Positions 25,347 to 37,900 are shown, counted from the first letter of the stretch. The stretch: DNA of 64,000 nucleotides from Serinus canaria (GCF_022539315.1 NC_066315.1:102343990-102407989); one strand, 5' to 3'. The notes: generated by a model not told the origin, from the letters alone. Numbers and translations are program-made.

Positions 25347-26692
25347 CGCGGAGTTAACGGCCGTGTAAAAAGCGTGTGGAGGAATAAATCTGAATTTCCC
25401 AGCGGAATAAGTAACCAGAGCTTTCTTAAATCAGAGCTGGAAACGCTCTGGGCGAGTGCCTGACCCGCTCCATTCGCAAAGGGCTAACTTCGTTCTTTGC
25501 CACTTGCACATCCCCTGTATACTCCGCATCCGTGTTTTCAGCCAGTTGCTTCTATAATTAGTCCTCAGTGTCGACAAAATTGCAGCAAAATGCATACTGT
25601 TTAACAGGACGGTGCAATTGCTGCTACATTATTAGCAGAGACATTTTGCTGCTTGCTTAAAAAGAGAAAATTTTCCCATCTTGCAGAAAACTCTAAAAAG
25701 ATCCCGTTTAAATAGTTGTTTGTCCTACCATCTTCAATGCTGGACCGATCCATCTTCCTGGGCCAGCAGAACCAGACAGCTCATAAATATATACAGTATT
25801 GCTTTCTGGTTTTGTTTCCTTTTGTATATTTTAAATATTTACAGACTTACTATCTAGCTATCTTAAAATTTGAAATTTTAGGTCTAAGAAAAGAATTTTG
25901 GCCTCATTTTTTTACTTTTTTTACTTTAAATTTTCTGTGTAGCCAGGGACACTTGACCTGCAGAGCCAGGTGTTCCCATACCATGTGAAAGACACAGCTC
26001 CAAGAGTTGCAAACCTGTCATCATACCTGTCATCTGCATCTGTTTCATACATGGTTATGGATAAATTAGAATTTAGGGAAGAAATTCCCAGGAGACCTGT
26101 GCCAGGTGGCACAGGATTTGTTCCAAAATATTAAATTTCCCTCCTCTCCACTGTGTTTCCTGCTTTGGCACAATTAGATGTCTGTTGGGATTGAATAATT
26201 TGAAATTATGTGTCTTGCATTATCCTTCTGTTTTCTGGTATCTTCATAGTTTAGAAATCTGGTACACTTGTCCCTTTCCTTCGTCCTGGATGAGCAACCA
26301 TCCCTGTCCCTGCTTTGCTGTCCTTTGGGATGTTTGGTCTGCCTGCCAGACCCTCTGCTAGGCTGGCTCAGCTCTCTGGTTCAGCAGAAGACTGATCACC
26401 TTCTTGATGGGTTGGTTACTGCGTTAATTGTGGTGATTCCTGGGGAAAGTTTTCAGACCTTTAGATTTAGTGCAAAGTTAAAAAGCAGGAAAGTGGAACA
26501 GGGAAGTGCAGTAGCCATAGGAAAGTAAACATGTGGAGTTGTCTTCTACAGTTGTCTGTAGCGTTACTGAAAAAATAACTCGGTATTTTATCTAACTTTA
26601 AATAATTGAAAATGCTGTCTTTTAACACGCACAATAATTTTTGGAATACATATTATCACATTTTGAAATGTTATTATCTTCCCATCTTTCAG
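25347..26692 (+). other. ZBTB14: Likely ZBTB14 first intron (distal part)
   Basis: AT-rich DNA between the CpG island and the acceptor tctttcag at 26,692. No coding signal or named repeat is visible. If the donor at 24,565 is used, the intron is about 2.1 kb. Confidence 0.45.
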
Positions 26693-26761
26693 GCTGAAGG
26701 TGGCCCATTCTGAGATTAATTTAATAATCATTTGCTTAGAAAACTTTCCGCATTGTTCATG
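26693..26761 (+). other. ZBTB14: ZBTB14 short exon ending in the start codon
   Basis: A 69-nt exon is bounded by a good acceptor (cccatctttcag| at 26,692) and a strong donor (|gtaagg at 26,762). Its last three bases, 26,759-26,761, are ATG. Spliced to the acceptor ttacag| at 27,166, the ATG is followed directly by GAGTTTTTCATCAGT and then the ATG of MSET. The product begins MEFFISMSET, which is the N-terminus I remember for human ZBTB14. There is no other ATG in this exon. The context (ttcATGG after splicing) is moderate: G at +4 but T at -3. Confidence 0.8.
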
Positions 26762-28510
26762 GTAAGGCTTATATTTGATATTTCAAATTTAGTTTATTGT
26801 GCTGACTTATTTAGAGTATTTCTTACACATTTTTAGTGTTAATATTTCCTTTAGCTATAATAATGTCTTATAAGTTGGGTCATACATTTAAGGAGAACTG
26901 GAGTTTTAAAAAGAAAGTTTTCAATTTTGTGTAATTGAATCAAAAAAGATTTGAATAATTGCAAATTGTGTAACCTAAGACCTTTATACATTCACAATTT
27001 TAAAATCAGTTTCAGAGTAATGCTTTTACAGTCTAAGAGGCTTTTCTGGTCATTTTATGCAAAAAAAGTTGGGTTTTTTTAAAATGATGGAAATTACTTC
27101 ATCTCTTGGGATTTTGAGACTTAGAGTGTTTTATAAACGTTACAAAATTTTCCTGTTAATTTACAGGAGTTTTTCATCAGTATGTCTGAAACCATTAAAT
27201 ATAATGACGACGATCACAAAACTGTGTTCCTGAAAACATTGAATGAACAACGTTTGGAAGGAGAATTTTGTGACATCGCTATTGTGGTTGAAGATGTTAA
27301 GTTCAGAGCCCATAGGTGCGTCCTTGCTGCCTGCAGTACCTACTTCAAAAAGCTTTTCAAAAAACTTGAAGTTGATAGTTCATCAGTAATAGAAATAGAT
27401 TTTCTTCGTTCTGATATTTTTGAGGAAGTTCTCAATTACATGTATACTGCAAAGATTTCTGTTAAAAAAGAGGATGTAAACTTGATGATGTCTTCAGGCC
27501 AGATCCTCGGTATTCGGTTTCTTGATAAACTCTGCTCTCAAAAACGTGATGTATCTAGTCCTGAGGAAAACACACAGTCCAAGAGCAAGTACTGTCTGAA
27601 AATGAACCGTTCTATGGGGGAACCCAATGATACCCAAGATGATGAGGTGGAAGAGATTGGAGATCATGATGACAGTCCATCAGATGTGACAGTGGAAGGC
27701 ACACCCCCAAGTCAGGAAGATGGTAAATCACCAACCACTACCCTGAGAGTGCAAGAGGCAATTCTGAAAGAGTTGGGAAGTGAAGAAGTTAGAAAAGTAA
27801 ACTGCTATGGCCAGGAAGTAGAGCCTATGGAAACAACGGAATCTAAAGACTTAGGATCTCAGACCCCTCAGGCACTCACATTTAATGATGGCATAAGTGA
27901 AGTGAAAGATGAACAGACACCAGGATGGACCACAGCAGCTGGGGATATGAAGTTTGAGTACTTGCTTTACGGTCACAGGGAGCACATTGTATGTCAGGCT
28001 TGTGGCAAGACCTTTTCTGATGAAGCGCGTTTGAGAAAACATGAAAAACTACACACTGCAGACAGACCATTTGTTTGTGAAATGTGTACAAAGGGCTTCA
28101 CCACGCAAGCTCATTTGAAAGAACACTTGAAAATACACACGGGTTACAAGCCTTACAGTTGTGAGGTGTGTGGGAAGTCTTTTATTCGTGCACCAGATCT
28201 AAAAAAGCATGAAAGAGTTCACAGTAATGAGAGGCCATTTGCATGCCATATGTGTGATAAAGCTTTCAAGCACAAGTCCCACCTCAAAGACCACGAAAGA
28301 AGGCACCGAGGAGAGAAACCTTTTGTCTGCAGTTCCTGCACTAAAGCATTTGCTAAGGCATCTGACCTAAAAAGGCATGAGAACAATATGCACAGTGAAA
28401 GAAAGCAAGTTACAGCAGCCAATTCCATCCAGAGTGAAACGGAACAGTTGCAGGCAGCAGCCATGGCTGCTGAAGCAGAGCAGCAATTAGAAACTATAGC
28501 CTGTAGTTAA
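26759..28510 (+). CDS. ZBTB14: ZBTB14: BTB/POZ and C2H2 zinc-finger transcription factor
   Basis: Coding segments are 26,759-26,761 and 27,167-28,510, giving 448 residues (human about 449). If initiation is at the internal ATG at 27,182 the protein is 442 residues. ZBTB14 (ZF5, ZFP161) is a nuclear regulator that binds GC-rich promoter DNA (GSGCGCGR-type sites), first described as a repressor acting on MYC and TK promoters. Numbered on the 448-residue form, the N-terminal BTB/POZ dimerisation domain spans about 25-127 (GEFCDIAIVVEDVKFRAHR, then CVLAACSTYF). An acidic Asp/Glu/Ser-rich linker follows at about 150-186. Five C2H2 fingers lie at about 275-297, 303-325, 331-353, 359-381 and 387-410; the last has HX4H spacing (HENNMH). 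A conserved Gln/Ala/Glu-rich tail ends in ETIACS. All Cys and His zinc ligands are present and there is no frameshift. Apart from the first codon, the whole protein lies in one exon. Similarity to the human protein is very high by eye, so this is a functional orthologue. Confidence 0.97.
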
Positions 28511-30184
28511 AAACTAAAGCAGGAACTTTATCAGAAGTAATATAAGAAATTAAATGGAGCAAAATCTGTTGTTGATATACATTTAGACTGAGAATCTTTT
28601 CAAGAAAGCATATTTTTAGAGGATTTGAATGTCACATAGGAATACATTGCATCGCTTGGTTAGGTATGTTAAAACATTTCAGAGATGGGTATTCTTAGAA
28701 TGTGAAACAGTTTCATTGTCACTAGCAGTATAATGCACTAATAACTGCTTTAATTCGAGAATGTGATCAAGTTCTCTATAGAAGGGATCATCACTGGCCA
28801 ATACTTTGCTTCATCCAGTATGGAATACTGAATACGATGTAAACATTGCAATCAGAGAGAATCAGTGAGTTAGGCTTGAAAACGCTGAGATCTCAAAAAT
28901 CACAAACATGGAAAGAAATTATTTGGTTTTCATAATTTGTAGGTGTTGTACCTGCAATTTTTTGAGAAGCGTACACTGAGTCCCTAAACTTTTCAATTCT
29001 TCCTTTTTTCACCTAATGTAGGTTGGTGCAACAGAGTGTAAAGGAGGATGGTAATCAAAATGAAGTTGCTTCTTATTCCATTCCCTCAGATATCCTCCTA
29101 TTTTTATAAAAGTGGCAAGTTTTAATGAAATAGTTACATTCTTGGAAAAATTGCATTGTTCACAGGGATTCTGGCTGGCAAAGCAGAAGTGTCATGACAT
29201 TCACCAGTCCCTTCTGTGGGCAAAAATGTCTGCCTCATTTGTTTTTATGTTCACTTTTATACAGGGCCCCAGGGGTGGGACTGGGCCGCAAAGGAAAAAG
29301 GGTGGAGCATGGAGGAGACATGCTCCTTACTCAAACCCAGTAAAAATCAGTAAAAGCTAATACAGCCTGAATGGTTTTTTATTATGCCACTTCAGGTCAC
29401 CTAACCTAGCACAGGGAAGGCAGAGGAGTATCCGCAGGAGCAGGTGACCAGGTGTCACTGCCAGACTACCGAAGCTGCAGCCATGGGTGTCACATACCTG
29501 CCTGCAGGGCTCAGCTGGGGTTTGTGTTGTTGCTTATCATACAGCTCATAGGTCCTGTTCAAGTTTAAAAGCTTCCACCTTTTGAACACCGCCCCTCATC
29601 AAGAGGGGGACTTCAGTGGGTGAGTTCAGTCATAATTGATCCTGGATGGGTGTTCACTATTAGTCCGTTGCTTAGTCTATTTTTTTTTTTAAACCAGCTG
29701 GGGTACATGCTGATAACAATAGTTAACTCACAGAGTCAAGAAAATAAGTGGTCTTTGGATTGCAGTCTGCTACTTGTGCTCATCAAGGGAAGACACATTA
29801 ACAGTGGCAATGTAATCCAAAAGTATATCGCCCCTTTCTTTTAAATTTGTAAATACTACAACTGTTGTGAAAACTTCATTTGAAGTTGGAATGGGCAAAA
29901 AACACACTTGGGCACATGGTTGGTAACATTGGTCACTTGTGATACCTATAGCATATCAAAGTGTTAGACCAGTTTCTGATAAGTTACTGTGTGGTAGATC
30001 ACATCTTGCTTTTCTAAATAGAAATTTAAAATAGTGTTTTTGGAACTGTTGTATGGAACTTCAGTTATTGAGGGGTTTTTATTTGGTTGAGGTTTTTTTT
30101 TTTCACAGCTTCATTTTATTCATGTATTCATCAGGTTAAGCAGTTATCTTTAAATGCCAGTAATTGTTCAAATGCTGGTCTGTA

Positions 30185-30190
30185 AATAAA
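30185..30190 (+). promoter_or_regulatory. ZBTB14: Poly(A) signal AATAAA, candidate for ZBTB14
   Basis: Canonical hexamer about 1.68 kb after the ZBTB14 stop codon, followed by T-rich sequence at 30,238-30,247. Plausible proximal polyadenylation site; usage not shown. Confidence 0.4.
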
Positions 30191-30645
30191 ACATGACCTT
30201 AAATTTTAGAAAATGTAAACTTTGGACCTTTACCAATATATTTTTTTAAAATGTTGCTTCATTTTACATTCAGTAATATTAGTTTGTAAACAAACTATAC
30301 ATTTTGTACCTGTGCAACATCAGAGGATGTGTATTCATTGCATTTTATTGGTTCTCTTGAGGAACATGATAAATGACCATTGTTAAAATGTTTTACTGTA
30401 TATGATTATAGATATAAAGATAGTAGGTCCAAAATAGGATCTACTTTTTTTTTCTAAATATATTTGTCTTGCTGTGTTTTCTTATCTGAAATTGTGTGCA
30501 CTTCTTCCTAGGTAATATGTGGTTGAAAAGACTGTACAAAACAGATTTGTTGTGATGAGAGTTCAAAAGTGTAAAATGTGAAGGAAGTAAATTTTCTCAA
30601 GGTCTGCTATGAAGAATGCAAGAAACCATGAGCTTAAATTACAGC

Positions 30646-30651
30646 AATAAA
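30646..30651 (+). promoter_or_regulatory. ZBTB14: Poly(A) signal AATAAA, alternative for ZBTB14
   Basis: Canonical hexamer in gcaataaaca about 2.14 kb after the stop, followed within 20 bp by an A-rich stretch. Plausible distal site, equally unproven. Confidence 0.4.
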
Positions 30652-30689
30652 CAATTACGTTGGAAAAAAAAATATTTCAATAAGGAATC

Positions 30690-30800
30690 ACTAAAAGAGA
30701 ATGCCTGGGGAGGTACTGCAATCTCCATTAGTGGTAACATTCAAGAATAGGTTAGAGAAACATCTATTAGGAATGGTTTAAATATGGTTAATTATGTCTT
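30690..30800 (+). mobile_element. Possible old CR1/L3-like 3' relic
   Basis: The string around ggtaacattcaagaataggt and the following gagaaacatctattaggaat resemble, loosely, the translated KRLD...FL segment just upstream of the 3' end of CR1-like LINEs. There is no terminal repeat motif, so the call is tentative. It may instead be unrelated unique DNA. Confidence 0.3.
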
Positions 30801-33800
30801 GAAGCTGAGGGATAAGCTCCATAACCTCTCAAGAAGATCCTCATTGGGATTTTTTTGGAAAGTAATAAATTAAAATGGAGCTCACTGGGACAACAGACAC
30901 TGGAGTGGAAAGACCGAACTCAAGTATTACAGTTAAAGAAAGCTGCTGCTGACTTGAGCACAAGTAATCAGGTTGTGAATTTGAAATTGTTATAGCAAAT
31001 AAGGCTTTAATTAGAAGACTCACAGTGGAAAGTGTAGAGCATTGTGTGTTACATCAGAGTCGATTCTGCTGTTGTTACAGCTTATAGCTGTGAAAGTTAC
31101 AGGTATGGAGGGATGGAGATATCCTTAGCAGTTTATATGTTCTTGTTAATGTGTTCCAAACTAATCTGTCTATTCTGAAGAAATGTTAGCCTATATGTTG
31201 TGGGGATGTGTCTGAAGTTCAGGTAAATTTATCTGCATCTTACAGTGCTACTGCTCCCATGTCTCTCCTGTCTGTGCCAAAAGACACCATGCACAAAAGC
31301 AGGTGTGCACCAGCTCCAAGCCAGAGGTTTTCCAGTGTGATAAGCTGTAAGGTATGAGCTGTGTTCATTGAGGAATGGGCACATTTTTATTTTTGCTTAG
31401 ATAAGGATAGCAACTTCTTTTACAATTTGAGACAGTGGATGAGATTCTGTCCAATTAATGGAAATTTTGCAGTGTATTCTATTGGGGCCAGACTAGTCTA
31501 ACATTCCCTAGAAGGTTTTTTATTTGGAGTTTTTTTAAGAGAAAAAGGAACAAAAATAACACATTTTGAACTGCAATATCTGCTTAATTTCTCATCCTAA
31601 TCATATTAGCCATGGGTATGCTGCTGATTATTTGGCACAACTCAGTTTGGAAACTAGAAGTTCGGGAAAGAATACCTTTCAGCCCTTCTCCACTCCTCAG
31701 CCCTTCTTTGACATACTAATCTTATCAATAATTTAAAAAATATTAGAAAATTAAGTAAACCACAATTCAGTGAGTACTTGTGGTTTTTTATTTTTGTTTT
31801 ACTTTAATCTTTTAGAAAGGTTTAGACCTGGTGATCAGAATTTTAAAGCTTGTTTTGTGAAAAGAAATTCCTCATGCTCCCTTCAGTAGTGAAAGTTTGA
31901 GGTCATCTTCTATTTGTTCCAGTAAGCTACAGGATGCTAAATACTCCTCAAAATCTTGCCATTTAGGTAGCCAAACGAGTTTTTTTGAAGATCAGGCCTC
32001 AGTTTTCTAATACAGAGATTTCTTTCATGATTCCATTAAGTAGGGATATTTAAAATTAATAGAGTTGTTTGAAATACAGAATAAAATATCAGATTATATC
32101 AGAAAGTCTACCCTAAAGTTAGAGTATACTTTTATTGGGAGATTATCTTTTGTTAAGTACTATATTGATACATGCAGCTATGGTGTTATGGAGAAGGCAA
32201 AGCATTTATGAGACTACATCATCTACTGTGTGCAACAGATGACTTTTCTGAATATAAACATTTACAGAACAGGATAATTCTGCCTGAACAGTAAAGACAG
32301 ATCTAAAGAATTTTCATCTTTTTCTGTTAGTCCTTAGATCACAGTAGTGTGCCCAGTCAGCCAGAAATGTGAACATTTCATTAAAAATTCCATTACAGCA
32401 GTTGGTCTGTCATTTGTCTTCATATAGATCTAAAACAATTATAGTAACATTCTTATTCATTTCAGAACAGATGGAAGATTTCCATGAATAGATTTGTTAA
32501 ATATGTATCATAAGAGTTGAGACACCTATTCTCAGGAAGTATTTTTAAATATGATGCAAGAAATCTGAAATAACCGAATGGCTAAAAATAGTAATTTATA
32601 GAGTACTGATATGTTTTCCAGTGTTTTTCTCTCCACTGTCCTTCTATATTATTTTTATTTGCATGCCCTGATCATTTAGATATTTATAGAACTCTGAAAC
32701 TTGGTGAACTTCAGTAGTTCCAATATGAACAGCAATGTAACTCTTTAAAATAGAAATAATATTTTTGAATCTGGTTAATACAAAAAAATACAATACTGGT
32801 ATTTTTACTATTTAGTAGCTAAGCATCTAATTTTTATAGCTAAACCTGAAAAACATGTGGTACTGTATGAATAAAGATGTACTGCATCTGATCTGTTTGG
32901 TATAGGGGTATCAAAAACCATGTCCAATGCAGAACTTCTGGATACCTGTATCTCAGATTCTTTCTAGGATTTTTTTTATAGGTCTATAGTTTGAGGGCAT
33001 GAGTTTGTAAAATGAGTGATACTAACAAGAAATTAGAATTCTTACTGAATCAAAATTCTAAATGTATTTTCTTTTTGATAATACTGAGCCACTGTAAAGA
33101 TGTATCAGGGACAGTGCTACATGCTACACATTAGGCAATAGCTAGATCTAAAGCTGTATTTTCATTCAGAAGTAAAACAAATTCATAGATATGATACACT
33201 CAATATAGATAATTTTCATAAAATCATTAAAACATGAGAGCACCTTTTCTCTTTTTCCACCAAAGCATGAAAATTTTTATTTTTAGAAAAATGGGTTTTC
33301 TGGTGTTAACCCTACAGTACTTCCACTTGTAGTTTACTGACCTCCTCCCAATGGTGTGTCTTTACATTTAAGTAATCTGTATATGCAAGCAACATAGAGT
33401 ATTTTTGTCTTTCAAAATATTATAAAGACCAAGCTTCCCTGCATCTAAGTTTTCATTCTTCACCAATAAAAATCCTTTTTTTTCCAGGATAGGGGGTACC
33501 ACAAGCAGTGCTTACAGGAACAAAGCACTGTTGTGGCATTGCAAATTGCTCAGACAGGAGGAGTATAGTGGAGCTCCACTAGCTCCACTGGTAGAGCTTT
33601 CGCTAGGGTCAGTGGAAGAACATCTTCAGTTTGAGCAGCTCAAGCTATTGTGGAGCTGCCTCCTGAGACAGCAGCTTTGTGTTTTGACTCCCATAGTGAA
33701 ACTGCAAACTGTTGCTGAAAGGGGTAATCTCATTTTCTCTTTTTCTTTCTTTCTGTTACCTTTTACATATTTCCTTCTTCTTGTTTGTCTCAGATTTAGC

Positions 33801-34752
33801 AGCTTTTGTGGCTTTAGAGTAAGTCAGTGGAGTGATCTTACATAAGAAAGCAATTCAGTGAGTTAGTTTTAAATTGAACCAATTCATTAGGTTTGATCCA
33901 AAGCAAGTGGCAGGAGCAGGTTGCTGGAGTGAGAAGGAATGGAGCAGGGCTTGCCCAACTTTGCACCACATTAAATGCAAAGCAGTGAAGCACAGCACCT
34001 GTTGCACGGTGTCTGTGAGAAGCTGCCAGGCAACAGAAGGAATCAGACACCAATTCCTTGCAGTATCCACTGCTGATAGGCTTGTGGGATTTTGAAGAGG
34101 GTGATCTGTGTGTGTGTCGCTTCCGCTTTTTCAGGAGGATGGAATTTGGGGATTGAAGTTGTAGGGGCTATTTTTCTCCTTCTCCTTTGTTGTTTAAATT
34201 AATCTACTCCTGTTTGCCTCTTATCCAACAGTTCTGCACAGTCTTGAATGGTGGCAAAATGCTCAAGTTAAGGGAAAGGGTTCTTAATAAAAGACAATCG
34301 GTATTTAGTTCACTGAAAGACAAAACTAGAATCCCAAAAGTATAGGGAAAAAAAGCATTTTTTAACACAGGTTATTCTTTGCAAGTATTAGAAGTAAACA
34401 ATATTCACTTCATAGTAATTTACATCTATTGTCGATCTGGTTTAGATACCATGCAGGGAAAAGAAAACTAATCACTCTTTTAGTTAATGCAGATAATTTA
34501 TATCCAAAGTATAGGAACTGATTCACTATTTGACTAGGTAATTTCAACTAGACTGCTTTTATCATAATTTAACTTTCTGCCTTTTCAGTTTAGGGTTCTG
34601 TGGCAAACCTAAAATTTGAGTGATTTTGGCTTATTTCCACCTATAAATATGAATCCATTTAAAGGCCTAGATATAAAAATTGTAACTTTTCTTACATTTC
34701 CACTTGGTACTTGACATTAATGAGTTTTAAATGTAATTCTTGAGTGTCTGAG
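30801..34752. other. Intergenic noncoding sequence
   Basis: AT-rich DNA downstream of ZBTB14 without coding signal. A more GC-rich patch at about 33,490-34,130 has short palindromes such as gtggagctccac (about 33,569-33,580) and open frames of 70-100 codons, but no recognisable protein. It might be a degraded ancient repeat. Confidence 0.4.
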
Positions 34753-34849
34753 GTTCCAGGAGGCATTCCTTGTTAAGAGTTGCCTTCTTTCAGTGTAATA
34801 TCTTTACACTGAAAGAAGGCAACTCTTAACAAGGAATGCCTCCTGGAAC
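34753..34849. repeat. Perfect 46-bp inverted repeat with 5-nt loop
   Basis: Positions 34,753-34,798 are the exact reverse complement of 34,804-34,849, base for base over 46 bp, around the loop tatct (34,799-34,803). One further G-T wobble pair is possible at 34,752/34,850. Nothing in the arms encodes a protein or matches a transposon end that I know. A fold-back this long and perfect is either very recent or under active homogenisation. As RNA it would form a 46-bp duplex, longer and more perfect than an ordinary pre-miRNA stem. Confidence 0.95.
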
Positions 34850-34918
34850 TTACTCCCTGGAACTTACTTCCTGGAACTTACTTCCCTGGAATGCCTCCTG
34901 GAACTTACTTCCCTGGAA
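34836..34918. repeat. Short tandem repeat (cctggaacttactt) attached to the inverted repeat
   Basis: The right arm of the inverted repeat runs into four imperfect copies of a ~14-bp unit, tcc(c)tggaacttac. One of the copies is extended to 27 bp by re-inserting arm sequence: the 20-mer at 34,834-34,853 recurs exactly at 34,888-34,907. The array is unstable-looking and clearly derived from the arm. Confidence 0.85.
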
Positions 34919-37900
34919 ATGAGTTCTGCTCACTATTTCTCATGCTTCTCTATGCATTTAGTAAGATTTTTTTTTTCCCATTTGAAGTAATAGCATTTAA
35001 ATATTCTATTTTTACAAGGAACTTTATTACAGCTACTACTGATTTTGATATTTTACTAATTCATCCAAATTCTCCAGTAATTCTTATAACCAGCATGGCC
35101 CCTATATTCTTCTTAAAGTAAAAAATAGAACTTATACAAGGATTTGGAGACATAAACTTTGTAATGCTGGTGTAAGGTTTCAGTCTTTAACTTTACAGGA
35201 CTGTACAGAAAATCTTATACACCTGAAAAGCAGTAAGATCTCTTTGACTGCTTGTATTGGAAAGAGTTGATTTTTCCAGATATTTGCATGTGTGTATTCT
35301 CTTTGTGTTTCTGAATTTTTTTTATCTGAGATCAAATAAGGGAAAATAAATCAAGTCCATTTGGAAAGTAGGAAGGAACAGTTCTACCCTTTTGTATTTC
35401 AGAGGAGTTAAAGGTCTGAAACATAACTGGGCTTGGTTCCTAGACTAACAGTTTTCTACAACTATATAGAGTAACAATTAAAACTTACAGTTTTAAAGAG
35501 CTTGACAGGTTTGCTTATGCTCGAGCTTTGCAATTCAGTCTGCACAAAAAAGCCAGCCCTGAAATCCATGAGAAATGCTTACTTTAAAATGTTATTGCTG
35601 CCATCATAATCAGATGTATGTTAGACACAAATGTTTTAATTGAAGTGAACAATTACCTGTTTTAAGAGTCTTAGCCAATGTTTTCAATCTGAGGTTTAGG
35701 TTTAATTTTCCACTTCAATAATTAGCTTCTATCCAGTTGTGTGACTTTCTTGCAGGTCTCCCATTATTTCAAGGACAGATTAAATTGAGTCAGACAGGAG
35801 TTCTGATTTGATGGATGTGATAAATTCTACCAGCGTAGGTTTGTCCTGTTATAGATGCTTTCCAGATGGACATGGACATGCTCTGAGCATCTTGCTGACA
35901 TAATTTAAAGTTTTAGAACTCCACTGTTTTATATCCTTTCTTTTGTATCAAGGTTGATGTTTTCAAACTTAATTTAAAATTCACATATTTATCTTATTTC
36001 TTCACATTGCCTAATTTTTAGCCAAGCATGATGAAATCCCCATTCCTTTGCCTTTATAGGACCAGTTAGGAAGCTGCATTGTGTATTTACCATTTGTATT
36101 TCATATTATTTCTAAATAATTTCCCCATTCTTAGTGCTTGAACAATCTAAGTTATTTAGTAGCCCATTCAAATTATGACTTTGGTATTTACATTTTTCCG
36201 ATCTTTTGTCTTTTCTTTGAGCATTAAATTAAGCATGTGGTTTAATATTTAGGTTTACTTTTATCAAAATATATAATTGATAGATTGAGGACTCTAATAG
36301 TATTTTTTTTTCTAAATCTGGAAAAGTTCATTCATTCTAAAGCTGACATTTCTTCTCCTTAACTCACTGGCTAGCTGGTCTGCCATGGGTCATAAATGCT
36401 TCTCTCCACTTAAGTTCCTTGAAAACTTGAGAAAAAGGCCCAATTTTATGACTTGTGTGTCAAGTTGCACACACCAATTATCTGTGGCATGATCAGAGTC
36501 TTAAAACAGTTTTCATAGAAAAAAGAAAGACACATACAAAAATATTCACTTTTAGTGTAGTGAATGTTTTGCTGATAAGAGCAGAAAAGGTTTGAAGATG
36601 AAAATTTCACTTGAAGGAGACTTCCAACTCATCCTGTGCATTTTCAGTAAGGTGCAGAATGGGATGGCCTTGTCCATGGAGACATGTCAGGAGACATGTC
36701 ACACAAGAGTGGTTGTGTGTGAGGTCCTTTACAACCTCTGCCTATGTTTCACAATGTATCTGCTAGATCCCAAGTCATTAGCCAAGGACTTGACTGAACT
36801 GAATTCCTTGATGTATAAAAGAATTCCTGTGTGATGGAAAGACTCCAAATTTTGGGCTGTGACTCATTCATGTGTCTTGGTGAAGGGAATGACAACCAGC
36901 AGAGGTGTGGCAGGTGGGAACAGCGATTACTTTGGCTCCACTACACAGCTGTGCAGTGTATGTAGTAATATTTTAGGTGAATCATTGAGTCTTTTATTTA
37001 AACCTCCTGAGGTTTATCTAGGTCTTTGTTTTTTGTTGATTGGGTTGATTTTTTTTTTGTTGACTTTGTTGATTTGGGTTCAGTTTTTCTAATTTTGACT
37101 CCTGTCTATAACAGAAAGATACCAATTTACTCTTTATGGGACTGTTTGGAGATAACCATTAATGGGTGCAAGGCATTCAGATGTTGTGAGGGTGGCAATA
37201 TAATCAGCTAGAAATATTACCTAGATGGATGTGGGTGTTTTGTGATATCTTTACAGGCTGTGAGAAGTCCTGGGGTGGATGCATCTTTGTGATACTTTAA
37301 AGAACTCAAACAAACAAAACAAAAAAACCCCCACAAAACTATGCAGCTATTTCTCCTAGGCTTTAAATTTTTTTAATATTTGTAAATCACAGCCCTGGAC
37401 TACTATGTAGTTTATCAGCTTAATTAAGAAAAAAGAATAGACCAATGAATTAAAATACTATTTTAATATACCAGCCTACCAATAGTAAAATACTATTGGC
37501 CACACTTATCTTTAGTGGTATTCACTTTTTACTGTCTTGGGAAATGTTGCATTTCTGGCTTTCACGGTGTCATCTCTTTGACTGCTTGCAGTGCTATTCT
37601 TCTGAAGCACTCATAGAAAGGTAACTGGGTTTTCATTTCATTATTTTTTTCAGGAGAATGGCACTTGTGTCTATTTTTATTTTTCTTTTCTACCTTCTCT
37701 GTTTATTCTCTACTTTTATCTGCTAGAGGTCTATTAATCAGAGAGGTATTAAATGTTAGATTTCTAAATCTAGGATCCTGACTATTGTGATCCCTGCTGT
37801 ACAGATTGCAATTTGACATTTCAAAAAGTCATCTAATGTTTAGATATTTCTTGATGACACCCAGTCACAGTTTCCTCTAAACAGCTTCCCTGCAGTTTCA

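Larger units (their letters stand above)
28511..30670 (+). other. ZBTB14: ZBTB14 3' UTR (probable)
   Basis: AT-rich sequence directly downstream of the ZBTB14 stop codon, with no other gene start. Two canonical poly(A) signals (30,185-30,190 and 30,646-30,651) give plausible 3' ends about 1.7 and 2.15 kb after the stop. A short GC-richer patch at about 29,260-29,640 may be a decayed insertion inside the UTR. The exact end cannot be read from sequence alone. Confidence 0.55.

Noticed and set aside
23715..25357. Long open frames on both strands (up to 537 and 511 codons) in the CpG island
   Set aside because: They are Arg/Pro/Gly/Ala-rich, overlap one another in several frames, have no recognisable domain and follow from the scarcity of AT-rich stop codons in GC-rich DNA.
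27851..28464. Antisense frames of 63-81 codons inside ZBTB14
   Set aside because: Shadows of the zinc-finger coding sequence in other frames.
33531..33845. 104-codon + strand frame in a GC-richer patch with short palindromes
   Set aside because: The peptide is not recognisable, and the start lies in what may be a decayed repeat. I could not name the repeat family with confidence.
34753..34849. Reading the fold-back as a canonical pre-miRNA
   Set aside because: The stem is longer than a normal pre-miRNA, has no bulges and only a 5-nt loop. Without small-RNA data the name is not justified.
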